Origin: Ardenticatenales bacterium
GTDB lineage: Bacteria; Chloroflexota; Anaerolineae; Promineifilales; UBA4811
Length of the DNA stretch: 32,322 nt
Assembly (NCBI GenBank): GCA_030593075.1
Contig: JAUVHW010000012.1
Span: 1-32,322 of the forward strand
Direction of reading: 5' to 3'
Part shown: piece by piece, positions 18,048 to 27,129 of the stretch
Position numbering within the stretch: position 1 is the stretch's first letter
How the letters are laid out: each line of letters opens with the position of its first letter
Notes under the pieces: generated by a model
Told to the model about the DNA's origin: nothing
Databases searched by the model: none
The model's input: only the letters and a program-made list of their open reading frames with translations
Translations under genes and position numbers: made by a program

Positions 18048-18491
18048 ATGACGGAAGTAGAGTCAACCGGAGGCAGACACGACCGGCGTCTCCACCGGCG
18101 CGAGTGGTTGATGATATACCTTCCGCTCATTCTCGGCGGCGCAGCAGCTGCGGCGCTGGTGGCTGCCATTGCTGTCCCAGGCCTCACCCCGAGCAGGTTG
18201 GGCCGTGACCCAGCCTCGGTTTGGAGTGACGCGGCCGCGGTGCTGGTTGCCATCGAAGTCGGCTTGCTTGGCCTGATCCTCCTGGTCGCTCTGGTGGCGT
18301 CGTCTGCTCTGGCGTTTTGGCTGTATCGAGAGGCACGCCCTGTGCTGAAACGCGGCCAGGACCTGACGGCAACGGTCAACCAAAGGGTCGACGGTGCCGC
18401 CCAGAGTCTGGTGGACTCGTTCATTAGAGCGCACTGGCTTGACAGCCGTGTGCGCGGGGTACTAAAGTTCCGATGGAGGCGAGATGTCTGA
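18048..18491 (+). CDS. Two-TM membrane protein of unknown function
   Basis: TMs YLPLILGGAAAAALVAAIAV and VLVAIEVGLLGLILLVALVASSALAFWL; extended -10 TGGTACAAT at 18009-18017 and AGGAG upstream. Confidence 0.7.
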   Translation: MTEVESTGGRHDRRLHRREWLMIYLPLILGGAAAAALVAAIAVPGLTPSRLGRDPASVWSDAAAVLVAIEVGLLGLILLVALVASSALAFWLYREARPVLKRGQDLTATVNQRVDGAAQSLVDSFIRAHWLDSRVRGVLKFRWRRDV

Positions 18492-18687
18492 GAACCCCAA
18501 CTGGAAGGCTAGAGCTGTGATTCTTGGCGGCATTGTTGGAGCAGCACTAGGGGTGGTGGCGGGCTTTCTGTACGTGCGCATGGCCGAGGAGTCGGGCGGA
18601 CCGCGGAAGCTCTCGACCGGCAAAGCGGTCAAGTTGGCAATGGCGGCCCTTGGGGTCGTTCGCCAGACTGCTCAGCTGGGCAGCTAG
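18484..18687 (+). CDS. Small single-TM protein
   Basis: 67 aa, AVILGGIVGAALGVVAGFLYVRM; overlaps the upstream CDS by 8 nt. Confidence 0.6.
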   Translation: MSENPNWKARAVILGGIVGAALGVVAGFLYVRMAEESGGPRKLSTGKAVKLAMAALGVVRQTAQLGS

Positions 18688-18767
18688 GGGCCTGGCCGGA
18701 AACTCGGCCTACCGGCCTCGGCGCCGAAGTTGAGCTGCGCCGCGCTGCGTTATCCGCAATATGCAGG

Positions 18768-18858
18768 CCAGGCCCTGCAGAAGCAGGCCTGAGTCGGCAT
18801 CTGGGTAACAGCGGGAGTGGCAAGCGTGACACGGGACTTGTCGGCTGAGCTTCTGGGC
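18768..18858. repeat. 91-nt structured repeat, copy A
   Basis: Starts CCAGGCCCTGCAGAAGC and ends TCGGCTGAGCTTCTGGGC; ends can pair (CAGAAGC/GCTTCTG, CCAGGC/GCCTGG just outside); matches copy B at 27034. Confidence 0.6.
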
Positions 18859-18978
18859 GCCTGGCCGAGAAGCCTCTTGTGGTTTCCATTTTCCACAGCC
18901 GCTGACCGCCAATGTCTGGAAGATGACTCCAGCAGAGCCTGACCGGCCGGCGTGTCCCTCACCCAAGGAGTAGATCCG

Positions 18979-20055
18979 ATGAATCCAGACGAGACCCCAC
19001 TGGTGCTGCTCGTTGATGGCGTCAGGGAGGATCGCCGGGCACTGCACGAACAGCTCAGTCAGCACTACCGCGTAGTCGAGGCACCAAACGCCAGGTCTGC
19101 AGCGCAAGTGCTGGAATCCTCGGAAAGAGTTGACCTGGTGCTGACCAGCCAGGACCTGCCAGATAGCAGCGGCCTGCGCATGTTGGACCAGGTGCTTGGG
19201 TACTGGCCTCCGATCCCCGTCGTCCTCATGATCAACGAGGGAGAAGAAGACGCTGCCGTTCAAGCCCTCCAGAAGGGTGCTGCCGACTATTACGTCAAGG
19301 GGGACGCCGGTCCCCTTCGCCTCTTGCGGATCCTGGCCAATGCGCTGGACCGCTCTCGGGGGGAGTTGGCAGCTCAGGAGCACGCCCGCGAGATGGGGGT
19401 GTTGAACGCGATCCTGACTGCGCTGAACCGTGAGCTGGATGAGGAACCGGTCCTGGACGCAATCGTGCAAGAAGCGCAGGCCCTAATGGGAACAGACGCC
19501 TGTTCGATCATCCTTGTAGACACAGACACTGAGCAGATGTTCCTGCGGGCCTCGACGCGCCTGCCGGTCAGAGACATGGTCCTGCCCGTGCCACTGCATA
19601 GAAGCATTGCGGGGCGAGTGGTCCGCGAGCGAAAGGGCTGCATCACGCAAGACGTCACCCAGGACGCGGACTGGTACTGCCTGGGGCTGGACCACCTGAT
19701 CCCCACTCCCGTGCGCTCGATGTTGACGGTGCCGCTGTTGAGCGGCGGCGACGCAATTGGTGTGCTGCAGTTGATAAACAAGCGCGTGGGCCCATTCCTC
19801 TCCAGCGACCTTTCACTGATGGAGTCAGTGGCCGCCGTCGCGACCGCTGCCATCACGCGGGGGCGACAGTTCGCCAGCCTGCGCGAGTCCTTGCAGAAGC
19901 AAAAGGAGCTAGCGGCCGAGCTCGAGCGTGCTGCACAGGATATCATAACGCAGACTGAGGCCATTGAAGCGGCTCTCCCTGCCTCCGCCCCGCGCTCGCA
20001 GCTGGACGCCATCCGCAGTCAGGCTGACCACCTGCGAAGACTGGCCGCCGGCTAG
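18979..20055 (+). CDS. Response-regulator-like (pseudo-receiver) plus GAF domain protein
   Basis: VLLVDGVREDRRALHEQL...DLVLTSQDLPDSSGLRMLDQ...KGAADYYVKG receiver-like; GAF IVQEAQALMGTDACSIILVD...VPLLSGGDAIGVLQLINK; SD AAGGAG before ATG 18979. Confidence 0.82.
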   Translation: MNPDETPLVLLVDGVREDRRALHEQLSQHYRVVEAPNARSAAQVLESSERVDLVLTSQDLPDSSGLRMLDQVLGYWPPIPVVLMINEGEEDAAVQALQKGAADYYVKGDAGPLRLLRILANALDRSRGELAAQEHAREMGVLNAILTALNRELDEEPVLDAIVQEAQALMGTDACSIILVDTDTEQMFLRASTRLPVRDMVLPVPLHRSIAGRVVRERKGCITQDVTQDADWYCLGLDHLIPTPVRSMLTVPLLSGGDAIGVLQLINKRVGPFLSSDLSLMESVAAVATAAITRGRQFASLRESLQKQKELAAELERAAQDIITQTEAIEAALPASAPRSQLDAIRSQADHLRRLAAG

Positions 20056-20093
20056 CGGCGTGGGTGTGCAGAGAGAGGCGACTGGCCAAGTAG

Positions 20094-21293
20094 ATGGATG
20101 AATACACTGGACCGCTAGCTGAACTCCGAACCGCGCTGCCGGCCGCCTTGGGGAATGACCTCCTGGCCCTCTATCTCCACAGAGGTCCGCCGAGCCATGC
20201 CACCCGTTCGGAGGCCCCGCTGGCGCACCTATGGCTCTGCGTGCAGCCTGAAACCAAGATGCGGCGCCTGCGCGAGGCGTTTCTGCCCCTCTGGAGAAAC
20301 TGCTCCGAGTTCCTGACGCGCGGTCCGGCCGTAGCCGCACCCGCCGACTGGACTCGCTACAGCCTGCTGTTCCCTGACGTGGTCGGCACCCTGCGCCAGG
20401 AGGCCCAGTTGCTGACAGGAACCGATGTCCTGCGCCAGCTGCCCAGACCTTCTCCGCTCCCATCCCAGGTCCAGATGTCGAGAACCGCGACTGAGGCCAT
20501 GCGCTGCTCGGCTCTCCTGTCGGGCACCGCGTTGAGTGCCGAGCAGAGCATCACGTTGGAGAGGCAGCTCAGGCGGCTTTGTGCCCGCCAGTCCGGCCAG
20601 GGGTCAGCGAGCGGGGCACCACCGCTCACGGTGCTTGGCGAGCTGCATGCCTCCCTTTCCGCGCAGAGTGAGTCCTACCCCCAGTATCTTTGGGACGGCC
20701 CCGAACCTACGGAAGAGCCTCCTCCACACCTCCCGGGCCTGGTGTCACTGGTCGGCTTTGAGGACCAGCTAATCGTGGTGATGCCCCAGGTGGACCAGCC
20801 GTTCCTCTCAAACACAGATTGGAGCCTGGTTACGGAACTCGTATCTGACGAGTTCACTGGGATCATGGTGGCTACACCGTGGCAGCTCCGCCTGGCGGCT
20901 GCCATTGAGCTGTCACTGGACCTGCAGATGCGATCCTTCGAGCTGGTGTGGGGCAGCGATCTGTTAGCGGACCTCGTGCCCTCCGAACAGCACATCGTGG
21001 CCGGCGCAGCGGCCCTGCCCGCCCGCGTGCTCGTGAAGCAGCTGCCGGCAGCCTACCTCACGGTGGACGAAGATGGTCTGGGGAAGTTGATACACGATAT
21101 TCAAAACGTGCTGTTCAATGTCCAGCTGCCCGCCGAGCTGATGGCCCGGCGGAAGGGAGTCCCAGTCCCTTCGCCGCCAGACCCGTTGCCCGGTCGCGAA
21201 AGCCCTCCCCACGATCGAATCGCGGCGACGTTCAGCCACTTTCGGTGGTGGGCGCAGCACCTGACTGCTGACCTGCAGCAGCTGCAGAGCTGA
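20094..21293 (+). CDS. Protein of unknown function, possibly with two degenerate nucleotidyltransferase-like halves
   Basis: 399-aa ORF; LALYLHRGPPSHATRSEAPLAHLWLCV and two similar segments (LRQEAQLLTGTDVLRQLP, MRSFELVWGSDLLADLVP). Confidence 0.65.
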   Translation: MDEYTGPLAELRTALPAALGNDLLALYLHRGPPSHATRSEAPLAHLWLCVQPETKMRRLREAFLPLWRNCSEFLTRGPAVAAPADWTRYSLLFPDVVGTLRQEAQLLTGTDVLRQLPRPSPLPSQVQMSRTATEAMRCSALLSGTALSAEQSITLERQLRRLCARQSGQGSASGAPPLTVLGELHASLSAQSESYPQYLWDGPEPTEEPPPHLPGLVSLVGFEDQLIVVMPQVDQPFLSNTDWSLVTELVSDEFTGIMVATPWQLRLAAAIELSLDLQMRSFELVWGSDLLADLVPSEQHIVAGAAALPARVLVKQLPAAYLTVDEDGLGKLIHDIQNVLFNVQLPAELMARRKGVPVPSPPDPLPGRESPPHDRIAATFSHFRWWAQHLTADLQQLQS

Positions 21294-21553
21294 CTCTGCT
21301 CGCCATCCAGCCCACGGCTACTCTTACGCCTTACATATCCCGTTCTTATGGCAGCCATACATTGGGGCCCCATAATGACTTTGGATGGCAGGTGGCCGCC
21401 CAAGGACTGGTGCTGGCGGCATTGCTAATTGGTTTGTCTGCCCCAGGTGGTCCGGCAAAGGCTGGTCTGACCTGGACTGCCATCATCAGTGCTAGGGAGC
21501 AGTCGCGGCAGGGCAGCTCCAGTGCGGCCTCTTGCTGCAGAGATTAGTGGAAA

Positions 21554-24133
21554 ATGGATCTGAGCAACTTTACTCAGAGAGCACAGGAAGCAGTGCTGGC
21601 GTCGCAGCGGCTGGCGGTTGAACAGAACCACAGCCAGGTCGAGCCAGAGCATCTTTTGCTCGCATTGCTGCGCCAGCCCGACGGCGTAGTTCCAGAGGTG
21701 GTGGAGAAGATCGGCGTGCGGGCGTCCGCCCTGGCTTCACAGCTGGAAGGCACATTGGCCTCCCGGCCGCGCCTGCACACTCCAGCCACCAGCCCCCCTC
21801 TGGCGCAGGAGACAGCCGGCGCGCTGAGCCAGGCAGAAGCCGAAGCCGGCCGGATGAAGGACGAGTACGTCAGCACCGAACATCTCCTGCTGTCGTTGGC
21901 AGGGGCCAGCGGGACCGGCGAACTGCTGTCACGCCACGGAATTGACCGCGGCGCCATTCTGCAAGCGTTGGCCAGCATTCGCGGCGGGCAGAGCGTGACC
22001 TCCCCCCACCCCGAGAGTACCTACCAGGCCCTGACCAAGTACGGGCGCGACCTCACTCAGCTCGCTCGAAAGGGCAAACTGGACCCTGTGATCGGCCGGG
22101 ATGATGAGATCCGTCGTCTCATGCAGGTGCTCAACCGGCGGACCAAGAACAACCCCGTTCTCATCGGTGAAGCTGGCGTGGGCAAGACCGCCATCGCCGA
22201 GGGACTGGCGCAGCGAATCGCGCGGGGCGACGTGCCCGAAGGGCTCAAGGAAAAGCGCATCGTAGCGCTGGACCTGGGCGCTCTGATAGCCGGCGCCAAG
22301 TACCGCGGCGAGTTCGAGGAGCGGTTGAAAGCCGTGCTGAAGGAGGTTACGGACTCGGCCGGGCAGGTCATTCTCTTCGTTGACGAGCTGCACACCGTCG
22401 TGGGCGCCGGCGCGGCCGAAGGTGCCATGGACGCCGGCAACATGCTCAAGCCCATGCTGGCACGAGGAGAACTGCACTGCATCGGCGCGACTACCCTGGA
22501 TGAGTACCGCAAGTACATCGAAAAGGACGCTGCGCTTGAGCGCCGGTTCCAGCCAGTGCTGGTAGACGAGCCCACGATCGAGGACACCATCTCGATCTTG
22601 CGCGGGTTGAAGGAGCGCTACGAGGTGCACCACGGCGTCCGCATACAGGATAGCGCCGTCATCGCCGCCGCCACCCTTGGCGAACGCTACATCTCGGACC
22701 GCCAGCTCCCCGACAAGGCGATCGACCTGGTAGATGAGGCCGCCTCCCACCTGAGGATCGAGATCGACAGCACGCCGACTGAACTAGACGCGGTTGACCG
22801 GCAGATAATGCAGTTGGAAATCGAACGCGAGGCGCTCAAGAAGGAACGTGACAAGGCCAGCAAGGAACGGCGGAACGAGACCGAGAGAGAGATACAGGAG
22901 CTACGCGAAACGGCGGACTCGCTGCGGGCTCGCTGGCAGCGCGAGAAAGCGGCCATTCAGGCGGTGCGCGAGACCAAGGAACAGATAGAGCAGACGCGGC
23001 TTGCCATTGAACAGGCCGAGCTGCAGGCGGACCTCGCAGAGGCCGCCCGGCTGAAATACGGCGTCCAGGCCGAACTCGAGCAGACAATGGCGGAACAAGA
23101 AGCCCGCCTGGCGGAGATGCAGGCGAACGGCGCCCTACTAAAGGAAGAGGTGGACGGCGAGGACGTAGCCAGCGTCGTCAGTAAATGGACCGGCATCCCG
23201 GTCAGCCGCCTGATGGAGGGGGAGATAGAGAAGCTGCTGCGCATGGAGGAACGGCTCCACCGCCGGGTCGTGGGGCAGGACGAGGCCATCAGCACTGTAG
23301 CAAACGCTGTCCGCCGCGCCCGAGCCGGGCTGCAGGATCATCGCCGGCCGGTAGGCACCTTTATCTTCCTGGGTCCGACGGGCGTCGGCAAGACCGAGCT
23401 GGCTCGGGCACTGGCCGAATTTCTGTTCGACAACGAAGACGCCATGGTCCGCATCGACATGAGCGAATACCAGGAGCGCCACACTGTCAGCCGCTTGATC
23501 GGCGCCCCTCCCGGCTACATCGGCTATGACGAGGGCGGCCAACTGACCGAGGCAGTCCGCCGCAAGCCATACTCAGTGGTGCTCTTTGACGAGATCGAAA
23601 AGGCGCACCCAGAGGTCTTTAACGCTCTACTACAGTTGCTCGACGAGGGTCGTCTCACGGACGGCCACGGCCGAACCGTGGATTTCACCAACAGTGTGGT
23701 CATCATGACCAGCAACATCGGGACCTGGGAGAACGGGAGACTGCTGGGCGCTCCGGCCGATGAGCCCTTGGGCCAAGCGTTCATCGACCAGCTCCTGCGC
23801 CAGCATTTCCCGCCCGAGTTCCTCAACCGCATCGACGCCAACATCGTCTTTCACGGGCTGACCATGGATGACCTGATCGAGATCGTGGCCATCCAGACCG
23901 GGCGGCTGAACGAGCTGCTGGCAGAGCGCAATCTAGGGCTCAACCTAACGCCTGCTGCGCAACGCTTGTTGGCCGAGCGTGGATACGACCCAGCGTACGG
24001 TGCCCGACCCGTCAAGCGCACCGTCCAGCAACTGGTCCAGGATCCGCTGGCTATGCAGGTCCTGGAAGGCAGGTTCCACGAGGGCGACGACATCACGGTA
24101 GATGCGCGCGGCGACGAACTGGTCTTCGAGTGA
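21554..24133 (+). CDS. clpB: ATP-dependent chaperone ClpB
   Basis: Clp N domain, [33 protein letters not shown], long coiled-coil middle domain, [35 protein letters not shown]; no LGF/VGF loop. Confidence 0.92.
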   Translation: MDLSNFTQRAQEAVLASQRLAVEQNHSQVEPEHLLLALLRQPDGVVPEVVEKIGVRASALASQLEGTLASRPRLHTPATSPPLAQETAGALSQAEAEAGRMKDEYVSTEHLLLSLAGASGTGELLSRHGIDRGAILQALASIRGGQSVTSPHPESTYQALTKYGRDLTQLARKGKLDPVIGRDDEIRRLMQVLNRRTKNNPVLIGEAGVGKTAIAEGLAQRIARGDVPEGLKEKRIVALDLGALIAGAKYRGEFEERLKAVLKEVTDSAGQVILFVDELHTVVGAGAAEGAMDAGNMLKPMLARGELHCIGATTLDEYRKYIEKDAALERRFQPVLVDEPTIEDTISILRGLKERYEVHHGVRIQDSAVIAAATLGERYISDRQLPDKAIDLVDEAASHLRIEIDSTPTELDAVDRQIMQLEIEREALKKERDKASKERRNETEREIQELRETADSLRARWQREKAAIQAVRETKEQIEQTRLAIEQAELQADLAEAARLKYGVQAELEQTMAEQEARLAEMQANGALLKEEVDGEDVASVVSKWTGIPVSRLMEGEIEKLLRMEERLHRRVVGQDEAISTVANAVRRARAGLQDHRRPVGTFIFLGPTGVGKTELARALAEFLFDNEDAMVRIDMSEYQERHTVSRLIGAPPGYIGYDEGGQLTEAVRRKPYSVVLFDEIEKAHPEVFNALLQLLDEGRLTDGHGRTVDFTNSVVIMTSNIGTWENGRLLGAPADEPLGQAFIDQLLRQHFPPEFLNRIDANIVFHGLTMDDLIEIVAIQTGRLNELLAERNLGLNLTPAAQRLLAERGYDPAYGARPVKRTVQQLVQDPLAMQVLEGRFHEGDDITVDARGDELVFE

Positions 24134-24353
24134 CTGCTGCCGGACACGTGCTGGGGCACCATTCTGCGTTCGGCATGCTCCGCACACAGAGCGGACCCGG
24201 AGACCCGGTGTGGTCTGGCATGAGCCTTGCACCGCTCTGCTCAGGGACCGGCAACACCGACTCCATTGGGCCAGATGGACCTGAGACTGATAGCCAAGCC
24301 ACGGGTCGGGTTTGACTCGCCAGCTGCACGAGGCTCAGTTGGCATACCAGATG

Positions 24354-24392
24354 ACTCGGTGGAGGTTGCCCGAACGGATTCGGGTGCCGAGT
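24354..24392 (+). other. Nested stem-loop in the clpB-clpC intergenic region
   Basis: ACTCGG (24354-24359)/CCGAGT (24387-24392) enclosing CCCGAA-CGGA-TTCGGG (24369-24384). Confidence 0.5.
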
Positions 24393-24446
24393 GGCAGAAC
24401 CGATTGGACACTGAGAACTGATTGTGGGAGTGCCCCGCACTTTTCG

Positions 24447-24467
24447 CCGGCCGCGAATAGCGGCCGG
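24447..24467 (+). other. Perfect 8-bp hairpin just upstream of the clpC start
   Basis: CCGGCCGC-GAATA-GCGGCCGG, 36 nt before ATG 24503. Confidence 0.5.
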
Positions 24468-24502
24468 TGGCAGCCCCAGATAGCGCCCGGAGAGAACAAC
24501 CC

Positions 24503-26971
24503 ATGATGCGATTTGACCGATTCACTGAAAGGGCACAAGATGCGGCGACCCGCGCATACAGCATCCTGCCTCGCTACAATCACAATCAGGTAGACACCGA
24601 ACATATATTACTAGCCCTGCTCGAGCAGCCCGACGGACAGGTGCCCCAGTTGCTGGAAAAGATGGGGGCTGACGTCGAACTGCTCAAACAGCGGCTCGAC
24701 GACATCCTCAAGGCGAGCCCACGAGTGGGGATATACGGCGGTGGGGCGGGCCAGGTGTTTATCACGCCGCGCGTCAAGCGGATCGTCGACGTGGCCAATC
24801 AGGAGGCGAGCCGCCTTAAGGACGAGTACATCTCTACCGAGCACATCTTTCTGGCGGTTCTGACCGAGCGAAACACTCCCGTTGCTCGCATGATGACAGA
24901 GGCCGGCATCACCAAGGAGCGAACATTAGAGGCCATTCGCGAGATTCGCGGGGGACAACGAATCACCGATCCCAGCGCAGAGTCGCGGTTCCGCACGCTG
25001 GAGCGGTACTCCAGCGACCTGACTGTGATGGCCAAGGCTGGCAGACTGGACCCGGTGATCGGCCGGGACAGCGAGATTCTGCGCGTCATCCAGGTCCTCA
25101 GCCGCCGAACCAAGAACAACCCGGTGATGATTGGGGAGGCCGGGGTCGGCAAGACAGCCATTGTGGAGGGATTGGCGCAAAAGATCGCCGAGAACGACGT
25201 GCCGGAGATCCTAATGGGCAAGCGCATCATCTCGCTAGACCTGGGAGCAATGGTCGCCGGCAGCCGGTTCCGGGGCGACTTTGAGGAACGGCTGAAGGCC
25301 TCCATTGAGGAGATACAGCGGTCCGAAGGAGAGATCATCCTCTTTATCGACGAGATCCACAACGTGGTGGGCGCCGGCGCAGCCTCGGGTGCGCTGGATG
25401 CTTCGAACATGATGAAGCCTGCCCTGGCGCGCGGCGAACTCCAGTGCGTGGGCGCCACCACTCTGGACGAGTACCGCCGCTACATCGAGCGGGATAGTGC
25501 CCTGGAGCGGCGTTTCGCGCCGGTCTTTGTAGACGAGCCATCGGTCGAAGAGACAATTGAAATGCTGGAGGGGCTGAGAGACCGCTACGAGGCGCATCAC
25601 AAGGTCACCTTCTCGCGCGAGGCCCTGGTCGCCGCCGCCAAGCTGTCGTATCGCTACGTCATGGACCGGCACCTGCCAGACAAGGCAATCGACCTGATGG
25701 ACGAAGCGGCCGCCAAACTGCGCGTCGCACTGTACACCCTACCTGACGAACTCAAGAAGATGAAGCAAGAGTTGGACCGGCTGGCGGCCGAGATGGACCG
25801 GGCCAGCCAGGAAGAGGACTTTAAGCGAGCGATGCTCCTGAAGACGGAGCGCCTGCAGCTGGAGCAAGAGTTCGATGAGAAGCGGGACGCGTGGCGGCAG
25901 CAGCATCAACTCGACGAGATGGTAGAGGATTCGGACATTGCGGAAGTGATCTCCAGCTGGACCGGAATCCCGCTCACCCAGATGATGGAGACTGAAGCGG
26001 AGAAACTACTTTGCATGGAGGAGCGGCTGCACGAGTGGATTGTGGGACAGGATGAAGCAATCCACGTCCTGGCGGACGCCATACGGCGGGGCCGCTCTGG
26101 CATGAAGGACCCCGGTCGCCCGGTTGGCTCCTTTGTCTTCCTGGGTGCGAGCGGTGTCGGCAAGACGGAGATGGCCAAGGCGCTGGCCTGCTTCCTCTTT
26201 GACAACGAGGAGGCGCTGATCCGGATCGACATGAGTGAATACCGCGAACAGCACACCACCAGCCGGCTGTTTGGTGCGCCGCCCGGCTACGTGGGTTATG
26301 ACCAGGGAGGGCAGCTCACAGAGTCGGTGCGCCGTCGCCCGTACAGCGTCGTCCTCTTTGACGAGATCGAAAAGGCCCACCCTGACGTGTGGAATGCGCT
26401 GCTGCAAATCCTGGACGACGGAAGGCTGACCGACGGCCAGGGACGCACGGTGGATTTCCGCAATACAGTGATCATCATGACCTCCAACGTCGGGACCCGG
26501 TTCTTCAAGCAATCTGGCGCCCTCGGTTTCGCCGGCATGCGAGAGCTCACCGGCGACAACGGAAGCGAAATCGAGGAGGACCTCAAGCGAACCTTCCGGC
26601 CGGAGTTCATCAACCGTATCGACGAGATCATTGTCTTCGAGTCCCTGACGACCGAACACATGCTGCAGATCGTCGACTTGCAGATGAAAGAGATCCAGGA
26701 GCGAATGGCGGACCAAGACCTCACCATTGACCTGACGCCGGCCGCTCGGACCTGGCTTGCCAATGAGGGCTATGAGGAGCAGTTCGGCGCCCGGCCGCTT
26801 CGCCGGACGCTGCAACGACACGTAGAGAGCCCCCTCTCTGTTCAACTGCTCAAGGGCGATTTTGCGGCCGGCGACCACGTGCTCATCGACGAGAAGGAGG
26901 GTGAGCTGGTGTTCCGGACCCGAGAGCCGGAGCCCACGGAGAGCCTACAGGAAGCAGCCCTGGAGCAATGA
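24503..26971 (+). CDS. clpC: ATP-dependent Clp protease ATP-binding subunit, ClpC type
   Basis: Clp N domain repeats, two AAA modules ([28 protein letters not shown]), short middle domain, LGF loop in [20 protein letters not shown]; internal Met preferred over 24467. Confidence 0.88.
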   Translation: MMRFDRFTERAQDAATRAYSILPRYNHNQVDTEHILLALLEQPDGQVPQLLEKMGADVELLKQRLDDILKASPRVGIYGGGAGQVFITPRVKRIVDVANQEASRLKDEYISTEHIFLAVLTERNTPVARMMTEAGITKERTLEAIREIRGGQRITDPSAESRFRTLERYSSDLTVMAKAGRLDPVIGRDSEILRVIQVLSRRTKNNPVMIGEAGVGKTAIVEGLAQKIAENDVPEILMGKRIISLDLGAMVAGSRFRGDFEERLKASIEEIQRSEGEIILFIDEIHNVVGAGAASGALDASNMMKPALARGELQCVGATTLDEYRRYIERDSALERRFAPVFVDEPSVEETIEMLEGLRDRYEAHHKVTFSREALVAAAKLSYRYVMDRHLPDKAIDLMDEAAAKLRVALYTLPDELKKMKQELDRLAAEMDRASQEEDFKRAMLLKTERLQLEQEFDEKRDAWRQQHQLDEMVEDSDIAEVISSWTGIPLTQMMETEAEKLLCMEERLHEWIVGQDEAIHVLADAIRRGRSGMKDPGRPVGSFVFLGASGVGKTEMAKALACFLFDNEEALIRIDMSEYREQHTTSRLFGAPPGYVGYDQGGQLTESVRRRPYSVVLFDEIEKAHPDVWNALLQILDDGRLTDGQGRTVDFRNTVIIMTSNVGTRFFKQSGALGFAGMRELTGDNGSEIEEDLKRTFRPEFINRIDEIIVFESLTTEHMLQIVDLQMKEIQERMADQDLTIDLTPAARTWLANEGYEEQFGARPLRRTLQRHVESPLSVQLLKGDFAAGDHVLIDEKEGELVFRTREPEPTESLQEAALEQ

Positions 26972-27033
26972 GCTAGGGGCCTGAGGGGAGCCGACGCTCC
27001 ATCACCCACCCAAATGCGCCGGTAGCGGACCGA

Positions 27034-27124
27034 CCAGGCCCTGCAGAAGCCAGGCTACAGGCGCTGGCGGGCGGCACACTGGGCGGGAGTCGCCGAGCGG
27101 GGGTCTTCGGCTAGGCTTCTGGGC
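27034..27124. repeat. 91-nt structured repeat, copy B
   Basis: Same 17-nt start and near-identical 18-nt end as copy A; CAGAAGCC/GGCTTCTG stem extended by CCCTG/CAGGG with a GG bulge. Confidence 0.6.
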
Positions 27125-27129
27125 AGGGT

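Noticed and set aside
21294-21553. CIRCE or HAIR heat-shock operator upstream of clpB
   Set aside because: Neither consensus could be found on reading the region
24134-24502. T-box, TPP or other known riboswitch in the clpB-clpC gap
   Set aside because: No conserved motif (such as AGGGTGGNACCGCG) recognised
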